Source of the DNA: Pseudomonadota bacterium
GTDB taxonomy: Bacteria; Pseudomonadota; Alphaproteobacteria; Rhizobiales; Devosiaceae
DNA: 64,000 bases
NCBI GenBank assembly: GCA_023388175.1
Contig: JAEWGT010000009.1
Location: forward strand, 523,367 to 587,366
Reading direction: 5' to 3'
Position 1 is the stretch's first letter. The number at the start of each line of letters is the position of its first letter. This document shows positions 50,755 through 60,700 of the stretch, one piece after another. The notes below the pieces were generated by a model. That model saw nothing but the letters and a program-made list of their open reading frames with translations. It searched no databases and was not told the origin of the DNA. Both the position numbers and the translations under genes were made by a program.

Positions 50755-50842
50755 AGTCCTGCCCTTTAGGTAAGGCTCCCGCTGGTTAGGGCGAGGCTCA
50801 TTTGTGCGGCTGACGGCAAGCAGGCCAAATTGCCGGAACCGG

Positions 50843-51895
50843 CTATGTGCCGGCCCGGGCCGCGGTTTTCAGAAACCGGGCTGTTTCAACTTCATCCTCA
50901 TCGAGCCCATCGACCGGCTTGAGCCGGCCAGACCGTCTCAACGCCCCGCCCAGCCATGTCTCGGGCACGGCGGGATGCACATAACATTGCCGGCACACGG
51001 CGCGGGTATTGCCGAGCTTGGCGGCCACCTGATCGATGACGGCGTTGACGGTGCGGCTCTGCGCGGTTTTCGTTTCCGGCAGGTCCGTCGCCGAGAACAG
51101 GCCAAAGGCCCGCACGGTTGCCGCCCAGGTTCGAAAGTGTTTCGAGGTAAAGCCTGGCCCAGCGAACTCTCCGATATAATCGTTGACGTCGCGCGAGGAA
51201 ATCGAGTGCCGGCCGTCGTCATCGAGATATTGGAATAGGTGCTGGCCGGGAAGGTCCTGCAGCGACTTGAGCAGGTTGGCGATGCGTCGGTCTGCCAGTT
51301 GCAGCCGCCATTCCTTGCCGGACTTGCCCTTGAACTGGAAGTGCATGTTCGATCCGGTGATATCCACATGGCGATTGCGCAATGTGGTCAAGCCGAAGCT
51401 CTTATTGTCCCGTGCATAGGTGGGATTGCCGACCCGGATCATGGAATTATCCAGGAGCCACACGATAGACGCGACAACGCGCTCATAGCCGAACGTCCGG
51501 CGGCGCAGGTCGCGCTCCACTTGCGCACGCAGGATTGGCAGGGTTTTTGAGAAGTCCGCGAGCGTGTCGAACTTGGTGGCGCTGCGATGGGCAGTCCACA
51601 GGTCGTGATAGCGATACTGCTTGCGGCCTTTCTCATCCCGCCCAGTGGCCTGGATATGGCCGGAGCCATCGCTGCAAATCCACACATCGGTCCAGGCCGG
51701 CGGAATAACCAGTGCCTGAATGCGCAGGAGATCGACATCGGATGGCCGCCTGCCGTCCGGATCGGCATAGGTGAAGCCCTTGCCGCGCTTCTGCCGCCGC
51801 CAGCCATGTTGATCGTCCGATGAAAAGGTCAATGCGGGAGCAGGGCTGATCTCTTCAGCGCGCATCCGATCGAGAACCTGTTGCGCCAGTCGCAT
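50843..51895 (-). CDS. DNA topoisomerase IB, poxvirus type
   Basis: A 350-residue enzyme that relaxes supercoils by nicking one strand through a 3'-phosphotyrosine. The N-terminal region WRRQKRGKGFTYADPDGRRPSDVDLLRIQALVIPPAW, the catalytic Arg in NKSFGLTTLRNRHVD, SKHFRTWAATV with the second Arg, and RQCYVHPAV with the nucleophilic Tyr are the family order. Start set by AAGGAGCGC before MRLAQQVL. Such enzymes are common accessory topoisomerases in Hyphomicrobiales. Confidence 0.94.
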   Translation of the reverse strand: MRLAQQVLDRMRAEEISPAPALTFSSDDQHGWRRQKRGKGFTYADPDGRRPSDVDLLRIQALVIPPAWTDVWICSDGSGHIQATGRDEKGRKQYRYHDLWTAHRSATKFDTLADFSKTLPILRAQVERDLRRRTFGYERVVASIVWLLDNSMIRVGNPTYARDNKSFGLTTLRNRHVDITGSNMHFQFKGKSGKEWRLQLADRRIANLLKSLQDLPGQHLFQYLDDDGRHSISSRDVNDYIGEFAGPGFTSKHFRTWAATVRAFGLFSATDLPETKTAQSRTVNAVIDQVAAKLGNTRAVCRQCYVHPAVPETWLGGALRRSGRLKPVDGLDEDEVETARFLKTAARAGT

Positions 51896-52313
51896 TCTTG
51901 CGCTCCTTCGCCACTGAAAATGGCTGAGGTGCAGAAAGCGTTCCGGCCGCACATGGAGGTGATCCGGAAATCTGCGCCGTGTCGGTCACTCGCCTGCCGA
52001 TCTGCAAGAGGTCATGGCGGCGGGGGCAAGCCCAATTTGTGCTGCTCGTGCCTTCCATCTCTTTGCTCGCTGCCCGCGTGGACAATAGCTGGGCGACCGT
52101 GTTAGGCAGCAGTCAGGCCCTGAAACACAACTCGAACACCCTCACTGCCTTATGCGGCGATGCGGTCGAGCAGGGATGACCTTTGCGACATGATCACCAG
52201 AGATCAGTTCAGGCGGAAACCAGCCGGCCGCGTCACGTATGGATTGCGACAGCGTTCGGCATCCAGTAATGCCTTGGCGGTGATGGGCGCTTCTTCCCTT
52301 ATTGGAGCACATC

Positions 52314-53276
52314 ATGAACTACCGTGCCGCACTTCTTGGCCTGAGCCTGGCCGTGGCATCCATGCTGCCTGTAACGGCACAGGACGCATTTCCCGTGACC
52401 GTGGACCACGCCTTTGGTCAAACCACGATCGACGCCCGGCCTGAGCGGATCGTCACACTGAGCTGGATGAACCAGGAGGCCATGATTGCACTCGGCGTCA
52501 AGCCGGTAGCAATCCAGTTTCAAGGCTGGGGCGGCGACGAGCAGGGTTATCTGCCCTGGATCAAGGAGGCCTATGAGGCCATGGGCGAGGCGCTGCCGCC
52601 CAATATCAACACCACAGACGGGATCCCTTTTGAGGAAATCCTTGGCTACGAGCCTGACCTGATTTTTGCCGCCTATGCCGGCTTCGAACAGGCAGACTAC
52701 GAGCGCCTCTCGGCAATCGCCCCGGTCGTGCCCTACAGGGATGCGCCCTGGACCGGGACCTGGCAATATGTCGTCGAAACGGCTGGAATGGTGCTGGGCG
52801 AATCCGAAAAAGCCGCCGCGATAGTGGAAGAGACCAAGGCCAGGCTTGCCTCCTACAAGCAGGACTATCCCATCATCGAGGGCAAAACCTTTGTCTTTTC
52901 GGGCGGGACTTCGGACGGTTCGACGGTGGGGCTCTATATTCCTGCCGATCCGCGCGTCGGCCTGATGACCGATATCGGCCTTGTGCCGGCGGCCGCACTT
53001 TACGATCTGCCCACCGACAGCTTCAACCAGCCCTATTCAATCGAGCGGCTCGAAGCGCTGGAGGCCGATGTCTATATCGGCTGGTTCAACGACCAGGCCG
53101 GTGTGGATAGCCTGCTCAACAATGAACTGGTCTCGCGTTGGGCGCCCGTTGCCCAGGGCCATGTCGTGCCAGTCATCGACCGCGCATCGGTCATGGCCCT
53201 TTCCGCGCCATCGCCGCTTTCCATTCCCTGGATGATGGATCGCTTCGTGCCGGAACTGGCAGCTGCGCTTGAGTAG
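52314..53276 (+). CDS. Iron-siderophore ABC transporter binding protein
   Basis: A 320-residue periplasmic protein of the FepB/FecB class with a signal peptide ending VTAQ (about residue 23). TTIDARPERIVTLSWMNQEAMIALGVKPVAIQ and DGIPFEEILGYEPDLIFAAYAGF are the typical start of each lobe. A 418-base divergent region from the topoisomerase gene precedes it, in which I see no gene or recognisable iron box. It converges with fecE-like, fepG-like and fepD-like genes and is the only intact binding protein for that importer in view. Confidence 0.9.
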   Translation: MNYRAALLGLSLAVASMLPVTAQDAFPVTVDHAFGQTTIDARPERIVTLSWMNQEAMIALGVKPVAIQFQGWGGDEQGYLPWIKEAYEAMGEALPPNINTTDGIPFEEILGYEPDLIFAAYAGFEQADYERLSAIAPVVPYRDAPWTGTWQYVVETAGMVLGESEKAAAIVEETKARLASYKQDYPIIEGKTFVFSGGTSDGSTVGLYIPADPRVGLMTDIGLVPAAALYDLPTDSFNQPYSIERLEALEADVYIGWFNDQAGVDSLLNNELVSRWAPVAQGHVVPVIDRASVMALSAPSPLSIPWMMDRFVPELAAALE

Positions 53277-53293
53277 CAGTTCCGTCAGGCAAG

Positions 53294-53326
53294 AAGGGCG
53301 CCACACTGCGGTGGTGCCCTTTTCTT
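53294..53326. terminator. Terminator after the binding-protein gene
   Basis: AAGGGCGCCAC-ACTGCG-GTGGTGCCCTT forms 11 pairs with one G-T pair, then TTCTT. It can serve the plus-strand gene and, weakly, the opposite strand. Confidence 0.8.
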
Positions 53327-53401
53327 CGACCCGGCAGCGCTACCGGCCTTAGTGATGTTTGAAGGGCGTTGGACACATGTCTTGGCTCTTTGAGAGCGCG
53401 A

Positions 53402-54235
53402 TCAGCCGCGCAGCGCCCCGCCGAATTCGCTCGGAATAACCAACGGCGTCCTGGCAATCGGATCTTCGATGATGACACATGGCAGGCCGAAAACCTTTTC
53501 GACCAATGCTGCCGTCACGATATCCTTGGGCGCCCCTTCGGCCACGATGGCTCCGTCCCGCATGGCGATGATGTGGCTGGCATATCTACAGGCATGGTTG
53601 AGGTCGTGGAGCACGGCGACCACGGTTTGTCCGTCGCGGCGGTTGAGCTCTGCCATCAGTTCCAGCAATTCGATCTGGTGGGTGATGTCGAGGAAGGTAG
53701 TGGGTTCGTCGAGCAACAGAAGCGGGGTCTGCTGAGCGAGCACCATGGCTACCCAGACGCGCTGGCGCTGCCCGCCTGACAGCTCGTCAACCATGCGGTG
53801 GGAGAGGTCACTGACCCGTGTTGCCTCCATCGCCGCAACGACGGCGGCCTCGTCGGCATGCGACCATTGCTGGAACAATTTCTGATGCGGATAGCGGCCA
53901 CGAGCGACAAGATCGGCCACGGTGATACCATCAGGGGCGATCGAACTCTGTGGCAACAGACCAAGGCGCTTGGCCACGTCCTTGGCCGGTAGCGAAGAGA
54001 TCGCCTCGCCATCGAGCACCACCCTGCCGCTGCTCGGCTTGAGCAGCCGGGCGAGCGCCCGCAGCAGGGTGGATTTGCCACAGGCATTGGCCCCGACAAT
54101 GACGGTGAATGACTTGTCCGGAATCGCAAAGGAAAGCGCAGTCGAAATGACCCTGTTGTCATAGCCGATGGTGGCGTTCTCGGCGAAAAGGCGGCTATCC
54201 GCCGTGCTGGCCAATGCGCGGTCATGCTTGTTCAT
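53402..54235 (-). CDS. Iron-siderophore ABC transporter ATP-binding protein
   Basis: A 277-residue ATPase of the FecE/FepC/BtuD class. VGANACGKSTLLRAL is Walker A near residue 43, with Cys in place of the usual Gly. LSGGQRQRVWVAMVLAQQTPLLLLDEPTTFLDITHQ has signature and Walker B, and LHDLNHACRYASHI is the switch. It lies 10 bases after the second permease gene and energises ferric-siderophore uptake. Its 3' end faces the binding-protein gene. Confidence 0.94.
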   Translation of the reverse strand: MNKHDRALASTADSRLFAENATIGYDNRVISTALSFAIPDKSFTVIVGANACGKSTLLRALARLLKPSSGRVVLDGEAISSLPAKDVAKRLGLLPQSSIAPDGITVADLVARGRYPHQKLFQQWSHADEAAVVAAMEATRVSDLSHRMVDELSGGQRQRVWVAMVLAQQTPLLLLDEPTTFLDITHQIELLELMAELNRRDGQTVVAVLHDLNHACRYASHIIAMRDGAIVAEGAPKDIVTAALVEKVFGLPCVIIEDPIARTPLVIPSEFGGALRG

Positions 54236-54245
54236 GGCTCCTCCT

Positions 54246-55313
54246 TTACGATCGGCGCGCTTCGCGTAGCAGCAGCCAGACGAAGTAGATCCCGCCCAGA
54301 CTGACGGTGACGATGCCTACCGGCAATTGAGTGGGCGCGAAGGCGCGTTGCGCCACATAATCCGCTCCGGCAAGCAGCAAGGCGCCCATGGCCGCCGAGG
54401 GCAGCATGGACACGCCTGCTGATCCGGTAAGGCGCCGCGCCAATTGCGGCGCAGCCAGTGAAACAAATCCGATCGGTCCGGCCGTGGCCGTGACCGTCGC
54501 GGTCAGGGCTACCCCGAGCACCAAAAGGCCCAGGCGGTTGCGTTCAGCATTCACGCCCAGCGCCCGCGCCGCATCGTCACCCAGTTCCAGTTGCGCCATG
54601 GGGCGGCTCATCATCAGGGCCAATGGCACCAGTACGGCCAGGATGGCGCCGGAATAGAACAGCCGCTCCAGCGTCATCCCATTCAGGGACCCGGCGCCCC
54701 ATATCGCCGCCGCCATGGCCACTTCAAGCTGTGCGCGCAGCAACATCCAGGTGTTAAGCGAGGTCAGCATGGCAGACACGCCAATCCCCACGATGATCAG
54801 CCGGAAACCCTGCACACCACGCCGATATGCAAGAAGATAGACCAGGAGCGCTGTGAGCAGGCCGCCCGTCAGCGCCCCCGCCGCCACAACGAGATAGCTG
54901 CCGCCCACCAGGGTAATCACCACCAGGGCGCCAGTGAACGAGCCGGCATCAAAGCCGATAATGTCTGGACTACCCAAGGGATTGCGCGTCAGCGACTGGA
55001 AGATGGCGCCAGACATGCCAAGCGCTGCGCCAAGAATGAGCGCGAGTGCCGTGCGGGGCAGGCGCCACTCCACCACCACCATATGGACCCGACGCTCTGC
55101 TTGCCCAAACAGGGCCCACAACACGTCCAATGGAGCAACATGGAATTCGCCCGAAGCCAGGGTGAGGACCCCGACCGCCAGCCCGGCCAGAAGCAAAGCC
55201 AGGCAAATTCCTGCTGTCTGGAGATCAATCCGATAGGACAAGGTATCGGCAAAAAGCCGTACCGGCTTTACCGGCCGGCCAAAATGGATGGTCTTCACTG
55301 GCGGAAGGCTCAT
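54246..55313 (-). CDS. Iron-siderophore ABC transporter permease (FecD/FepG type)
   Basis: A 355-residue membrane protein of the BtuC family with about ten helices. GAALGMSGAIFQSLTRNPLGSPDIIGFDAGS (about residue 95) is the signature region and GPIGFVSLAAPQLARRLTG (about 270) the coupling segment. It begins inside the stop of the first permease gene (ATGA overlap); about 56 residues of upstream frame are out of family and excluded. It would pair with the first permease as a heterodimer. Confidence 0.93.
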   Translation of the reverse strand: MSLPPVKTIHFGRPVKPVRLFADTLSYRIDLQTAGICLALLLAGLAVGVLTLASGEFHVAPLDVLWALFGQAERRVHMVVVEWRLPRTALALILGAALGMSGAIFQSLTRNPLGSPDIIGFDAGSFTGALVVITLVGGSYLVVAAGALTGGLLTALLVYLLAYRRGVQGFRLIIVGIGVSAMLTSLNTWMLLRAQLEVAMAAAIWGAGSLNGMTLERLFYSGAILAVLVPLALMMSRPMAQLELGDDAARALGVNAERNRLGLLVLGVALTATVTATAGPIGFVSLAAPQLARRLTGSAGVSMLPSAAMGALLLAGADYVAQRAFAPTQLPVGIVTVSLGGIYFVWLLLREARRS

Positions 55314-56374
55314 AGCCCGCTCACGCGACGCCGCCGCGCCAGCAGGATCAGGACCGGCGCACCGACAAAGGCTGTCACGATGCCGACCTGCAATTCGCCC
55401 GGCCGCATGACCACGCGGCCAGCAATGTCGGACACGAGCAGCAGGATCGGCGCCAGAACCACCGTATAGGCGAATATCCACCTCTGGTCTGGCCCGACGA
55501 TCCAGCGCGCCACATGCGGGACCATCAGGCCGACGAATCCGATGGGCCCGACCGCCGCTGTAGCACCGCCGGCCAGAAGCGTGGTGGCGATGATGGCCCC
55601 AATACGTGTCCGCAGGATATTGGCGCCCAGTGCGGAGGCCAGGTCATCGCCCAACGCCACGGCATTGAGCGGTCTGGCGACGATCAGGGCCAACAGAAGA
55701 CCAAGCGCGAGGAAGGGTGCGACGGACAGGAAGGTTTCATATCCCGGCGTCACCAGCGAGCCGGCGCGCCAGTGGCGCATCCGGTCGAAGGTTGTGGGAT
55801 TGAGCAGGGCAATGCCGGACGTTATGCCTGACAGGACGGCACCGATAGCGACGCCGGCCAGGGTCAGGCGAATGGGCGTGGCGCCGCGCGGACCGGCCGA
55901 GCCGACGCCATAGACCACCAATGTCGTGACGATGGCCCCCAGAAAGGCAAACCAGATGTAGCCTGATACGGAGGTGATGCCGAACAGGCCAACAGCGATG
56001 ACGACAAAGAATGCCGCTCCTGCATTGACGCCAAGAATGCCCGGATCGGCGAGCGGATTGCGCGAGAACGCCTGGATCAGTGCCCCGGACAAGCCGAGTG
56101 CAATGCCGATCATGATGCCGAGCAGGGTCCGGGGCAGCCGCAAGGCCTGGATGATGGCGTGATCATCGCTGTCATTATAGGCAAACAATGCCTCCAGCAC
56201 CGTCACCAGAGGAATATCCTTTGAGCCTATGGCAATGCTGGCCAGAACGGTCATGACCAGCAATCCGGCCGCAATGAGCAGCCAGAAAAGGCGCCCGGCA
56301 TTGGTGTCGGTCAGGCCGGGACGCCTTGCGTCCGCCTCTGCCCGCTCGTGACTGGTCACCGTGGCAATAGTCAT
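55310..56374 (-). CDS. Iron-siderophore ABC transporter permease (FecC/FepD type)
   Basis: A 354-residue BtuC-family permease with about ten helices. GIALGLSGALIQAFSRNPLADPGILGVNAGAAFFVV and VGPIGFVGLMVPHVARWIVGPDQR are the expected conserved loops. It follows the binding-protein remnant by 20 bases and overlaps the second permease, so it was probably second in an operon whose first gene has decayed. Confidence 0.93.
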   Translation of the reverse strand: MTIATVTSHERAEADARRPGLTDTNAGRLFWLLIAAGLLVMTVLASIAIGSKDIPLVTVLEALFAYNDSDDHAIIQALRLPRTLLGIMIGIALGLSGALIQAFSRNPLADPGILGVNAGAAFFVVIAVGLFGITSVSGYIWFAFLGAIVTTLVVYGVGSAGPRGATPIRLTLAGVAIGAVLSGITSGIALLNPTTFDRMRHWRAGSLVTPGYETFLSVAPFLALGLLLALIVARPLNAVALGDDLASALGANILRTRIGAIIATTLLAGGATAAVGPIGFVGLMVPHVARWIVGPDQRWIFAYTVVLAPILLLVSDIAGRVVMRPGELQVGIVTAFVGAPVLILLARRRRVSGL

Positions 56375-56394
56375 CAGCCCGTCCCCCGGCTCGT

Positions 56395-56682
56395 CTATTG
56401 AGCGGACATGGTTTCAATTTGATCCAGCGTCGCCATGGCCACCAACAGATCATGGGCATGAGTGCTCTGAAAGCCGAGGCGGCGAGAACCGCCCGTGATG
56501 GCCAGATCAGGTTGCCGTTGCAACAAGCCCTCGAAAGTAAAGGGCGCACTGGTCGAGGGCACCACCGCAGCCACATCGAGGCCCAACGCGTCAACGGAAC
56601 CCGTCCCGATCTGCTGCGCCTGTACCGTGGCTGCGGGAAAACAGGCTGCGGTGTTCGCAATGACGAGAGCGGTCATGGACAT
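56395..56682 (-). pseudogene. Remnant of a siderophore-binding protein gene
   Basis: The 95-residue frame contains GTGSVDALGLDVAAVVPSTS and LLQRQPDLAITGGSRRLGFQS, which match the start of lobe 1 in YclQ/CeuE-type binding proteins (a DALGLDVAGVP-like stretch, then PDLVITGGR-like). The next 20 residues then read like a C-terminal tail (MATLDQIETMSAQ). Its signal-like N-terminus MSMTALVIANTAACFPAATV is odd. Full proteins have about 310 residues, so a large internal deletion is likely. Position immediately before the permease genes is right for the original binding protein. It could also be a short real gene. Confidence 0.5.
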
Positions 56683-57046
56683 ATCGAAACCCGAAATATG
56701 ACTATCAGTATCCGATTAACCTGACGCGTGCTCGCTGTCCACGCTTGAGTTGGGCTAAGTTTGGATATTGGAGCCGACGGTTGCTTTATCGGCGTCTTTC
56801 ATGTCCCGAGCGAACCCAGCGTGGCATTCGCCCCGCATACGGTGCGCAGGCTCTCAATGCTTATGGCTGCAACCAGACGTTGACGATGCCATACAAGCCA
56901 CTCTGTTTGCTTGTGGCTCATCAGGTTTACGGCGTGGAACTGCTGCCTCTCGCGCGCTACGCGAGAGGCCCGATGGACTGAAATTTCGGCTTGCGAAGAG
57001 ACATGAGTCTGCCTCTGCACCGTGCCGTTGAGGCGCGCGGCGCCGT
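56683..57046. other. Intergenic stretch of 364 bases
   Basis: It separates the iron importer group from the envelope gene set. Stop codons break all frames into pieces under about 100 codons, and none has a clear ribosome site or family match. The part nearest the importer (about 56695-56720) is AT-rich and could hold its promoter, but I find no confident iron-responsive box. Confidence 0.5.
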
Positions 57047-57778
57047 TCAGCCCACCTTGCGCGCAGTAAAGGGCGTCACGGTCTTGCATTGCATGCCGGC
57101 AATGATCCCGATAGCCGCGCCTTCGAGGCCCGGAATGTCGAGGCTGTATTCGAACACCGTGCTGCCGCTCACCTGGGTCGCGCTGTCCACGCGCATGGTG
57201 TGAATGACGCTCGCGCCCGACGATCCGCCATTGGCGGACATGCTCTCATCGACCACAACGCCGCGCCAGGTTGTCAGGCCGGTCTTGCTCCAGCGTACCA
57301 TGCCGGTCGATTCCATGAACAGCTTGTCGGGGTGAAATTCGTTGCCCCAGACAATATTTCGGGTCTGCCCGCTCACCCCGCCTGCCGCGATTTGCCCGCC
57401 CACCATCGGGCATGCGGACGTGTCAGTGGTGCCGACGCTGATCTGCCAGCGCCCGTCCTCCAGTCCCGAATTGTCGGTGACTTCCAGCGGGCAGGAGCCG
57501 GTGCCGCCATATTTGCGGTCCACCTGGGCAGGCGTCAGGTCCTGCCAGCTGAACCCGGTATTGTCGCGGACCAGGATCATGTCGCTTGCGCCCTCTATTG
57601 CAGGCACGCCAAGCGTCATCTCAATATCCTCGACCGTCACTCTGGTGACCTTGCAAGTGCAGCCGGACGACCCGCAGACCGCGGTTTGGACATACTGTGC
57701 CTGTGCCGGAGCGATCTGCGCTGCAAGGCCGGCCGCAAGACCCAGTGCCATGGCCGCGCTTCTTGTAAACATCTTCAT
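57047..57778 (-). CDS. Exported protein of unknown function (243 aa)
   Basis: MKMFTRSAAMALGLAAGLAA to PAQAQ is a signal peptide of about 28 residues. The mature part begins YVQTAVCGSSGCTCKVTRV, with a Cys cluster, and continues with beta-rich text holding SGLEDGRWQISVGTTDTSACPMVGGQ. Three further Cys (about residues 98, 126 and 233) suggest disulfides and a periplasmic home. It is last in the minus-strand set, 11 bases after the VWA gene. I do not recognise the family. Confidence 0.75.
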   Translation of the reverse strand: MKMFTRSAAMALGLAAGLAAQIAPAQAQYVQTAVCGSSGCTCKVTRVTVEDIEMTLGVPAIEGASDMILVRDNTGFSWQDLTPAQVDRKYGGTGSCPLEVTDNSGLEDGRWQISVGTTDTSACPMVGGQIAAGGVSGQTRNIVWGNEFHPDKLFMESTGMVRWSKTGLTTWRGVVVDESMSANGGSSGASVIHTMRVDSATQVSGSTVFEYSLDIPGLEGAAIGIIAGMQCKTVTPFTARKVG

Positions 57779-57789
57779 CGCGTGGCTCC

Positions 57790-60700
57790 TCAATTGTCCA
57801 ACATTTGCTGAAAGGCTTCGGGTGTGGTGCTGCCGAGGTCGATGGGATAGACGGCGCCGCTTCTCGCTGCCTCAGCGGCAGGCACAGGCACACTTGCCTC
57901 CGCAACGATCTTTGCCTCCAGCAGATTGCCGTCGCTCAGCACTTCGACGGGTAGCGGACAAGCGACCAGCTCGCCGGCAGGCGGGGCGCCCATGCGGCAG
58001 AGAACCGGGCCTATCTCGACAGTCATTCGCTCACAGGCACCGCGCAGGGCCGCCTGGCCAATTGCGGCGCCATAGGTTCCGTTGGTGACGATTTCCATGA
58101 CCAGCGGCTCCTCGGAACTGATGAGCGGATTGGCGGGTACGCCATTGATATGAGCGGACACGGGGGCATAGGCCGTGAATGTCTGGCCCGATGGGTCCTC
58201 GTTCTCGAAGTTGATGAAGCAACCACTGTCGAATTGGGTGGTGGAGATGAGCGACAGGCGCATCGTGTTGCCAGAATTGGCAGAGGGATGCGCTGCTGCC
58301 TCTGCGCCCTGAGGCGTGATGACCAGGGTGTCGAGGATCATCTCGAAGACCACATCGAGCATCATGTCCTGGCCCCGCATGTAGCAGAGCTGGCTGGTGC
58401 CGACCGGCGCACAGCGGCCATTGGAATCGAGCCATTGGCGCGGATTAAGCTCGATCGTGTTGACCGTCCCAAAACTCTCCCAGAAGAAAGTGGCCGTGGG
58501 CAGGTCGCTGCGTGCGCCGCCCGCCGTCTCGTAGAAATAGGGTTCGCCCATCGACCAGTCGTTCGGCAGCGTGAGCGATATGCCGCTTGCTGCATGACTG
58601 ACCGGACATCCCGCCGGCGTGTTGGTGCAGACAAAGGCGACATCTTCGCCAAGCCCCGATTGCGCCGAACCGGAATCGCCGCCCTGTGCCAGCGGAATCT
58701 CGAAGTCATTGCGGCCAATGGGGTCGATGGTGATGGTGTCGGCGAGGTAAATGCCCGCGCCTTCATTTATGCCCTCGACCGCATAGGTGCCACCAGCCGC
58801 GAGGCTGGTGACAAAGCTCGTTTCCAGATCACTGCTGGCAAAGGCGACGTCCATTTCCTGCACGTCGGTTCGGATGGCCGACCATTGCACGCCCACATCG
58901 CCGATCTCGAACGGGGTGCGCAACCGCACCGGAACCATTGCGGCAGATGCAGTCTCGCCGGGCTGCGAAGCCGCCGGCGCCGACGAGGTCATGTCGACAA
59001 AGTCGGCTGGCGCGGGGCCATGAACGGCTTCGCGCATTTCGGCCAGCGAGGGCGGGGTATAGCCGCCGGGCCACATGACGACGCTGATGCCCATGGCGCC
59101 GGAGGACAGCGTGCCGGCATAACCGATCTCGTAGGGCGTGAGATAGAGCGTCATCGGCTCGGGGATCGGCTCGCCCACGGTGAAGGTCATGCGCAGAGCG
59201 TCACCCTCGAGAGCTGCAGTGGTGAAACTGCCTTCCCGGCCCGCAGCCTGCGGACCCGCCAGCATTTCGGCAGCCGTCCAGGTGCCGCCGATCGGTGCGT
59301 CAGGATAGGCCTGCTCCAGCGCCAAGGTCAGGAGTTGATCGGAGCCCGCCTGCACCTGATAGGGCGGCACGCCCAGCACCTGCCACGGTCCGTCAAGCGT
59401 GGGGACATAGGGGTCTTCCTCGCTCATCACCGGGATGACAAAGTCATTTTCCTGTCCGGGCAGGATTTCCACCACACCCCTGAAAATGTCCTTGGGGCCC
59501 CAGTTTGCCGTGACCTCATAGCGGCCGGGCTCGAAAAAGCCCTCGCCAATGACCGTCTTGCCACTCGGCGCCCAGGCTTCCGGGCTCATATCCGGATCAA
59601 GCGGAATGGCAGACCATTCATGTGGCTCCTGCGGATAGTCAGGCGGCAGGCGGAACGTGGCGGGTACCATGGGTAGATCATCCTGCCCTGGCGCGGCCTG
59701 GGTTGCGGCGGCGGCCTGAGCGGCCAGATCGGCAGTATTGGTCTGGTCCGCATCCTCGAACGGCACGCCGACACCGAACTGGCGGGAGAAGAGGATTTCC
59801 TGGCTGTTGCCCGAGATATAGCGGAGTTCGTAGAGACCGGGTTCTGCCGGTGCCCGCAAGCCCATGCGTTGGGACTGCCGGTTATTATACGGGTAGCCCC
59901 AGCTATCGAAATAGTCATTGGGAGCTGCACCAGACCGCGCGATGACGATACGCTCTCCCATCTGATTGGGACCGCGCCAAGTGAATTCGAAAGGTGCGTC
60001 AGTTTGCACCGAACCGATGGCGTCGAAGCCGTTGGATGGCGGAACCACGTCGATCGGCTGACGGGCGATAATCGTGCTGTCATTGGCGAACATCACCAGA
60101 TCGTAGGCGCCCGGCTCGGTCGGCGCGGTCTTGGAGAACGGATTGTTGCCCAATGCGCCAGCGCCGCCGATAACGCCGAAGGAGGGGCTAGTTCTCGGTC
60201 GGCCCTCGCCGCGCAGCGTGAAGCCGGCGTAGTATTCTGGGCGAGGATCACCCCTATACGTAATAGAGTAAGTATAACCTGCTTCAGCGCTCGGCCCGAT
60301 ATCGAAAAACGCTTCGGCAACGGGCGCGGGCTCCGGCTCCGGCGCCGGGACCGGCTCCACCTGCGCCACCTGACGCAGCGCGTCGGCCAGTTCCTGCCCG
60401 GTCTGCGGGGTCAGCAATAGTCCGCCGGTGGCGTCGGCCACGCAGGACATGACTTCGCCCTCTTCGCGGGTCAGGCCGAAGCCGACCACATGGGCGCGAA
60501 TGGCAATGCCTTCATTGGCCAATTGTGCCGCCAGAGCACAGGGGTCGGCCTCGCAGGTTTCCAGCCCATCGGTCACGAGGATGATGTCGGCGGATTCCGC
60601 CGTTGGCGGGATCATCGAGGCGGCAAGCGACAGCGAATCCGTGATCGGTGTCATGCCGCGCGGATTGAGCCGGTTGAGGCGGCTGGACAATCCGGCAGGG

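Noticed and set aside
51896..52313. A coding gene in the 418-base gap between topoisomerase IB and the iron-binding protein
   Set aside because: Short frames exist on both strands but none has a ribosome site, a signal peptide or a family match; promoters for the two divergent genes are the simpler reading.
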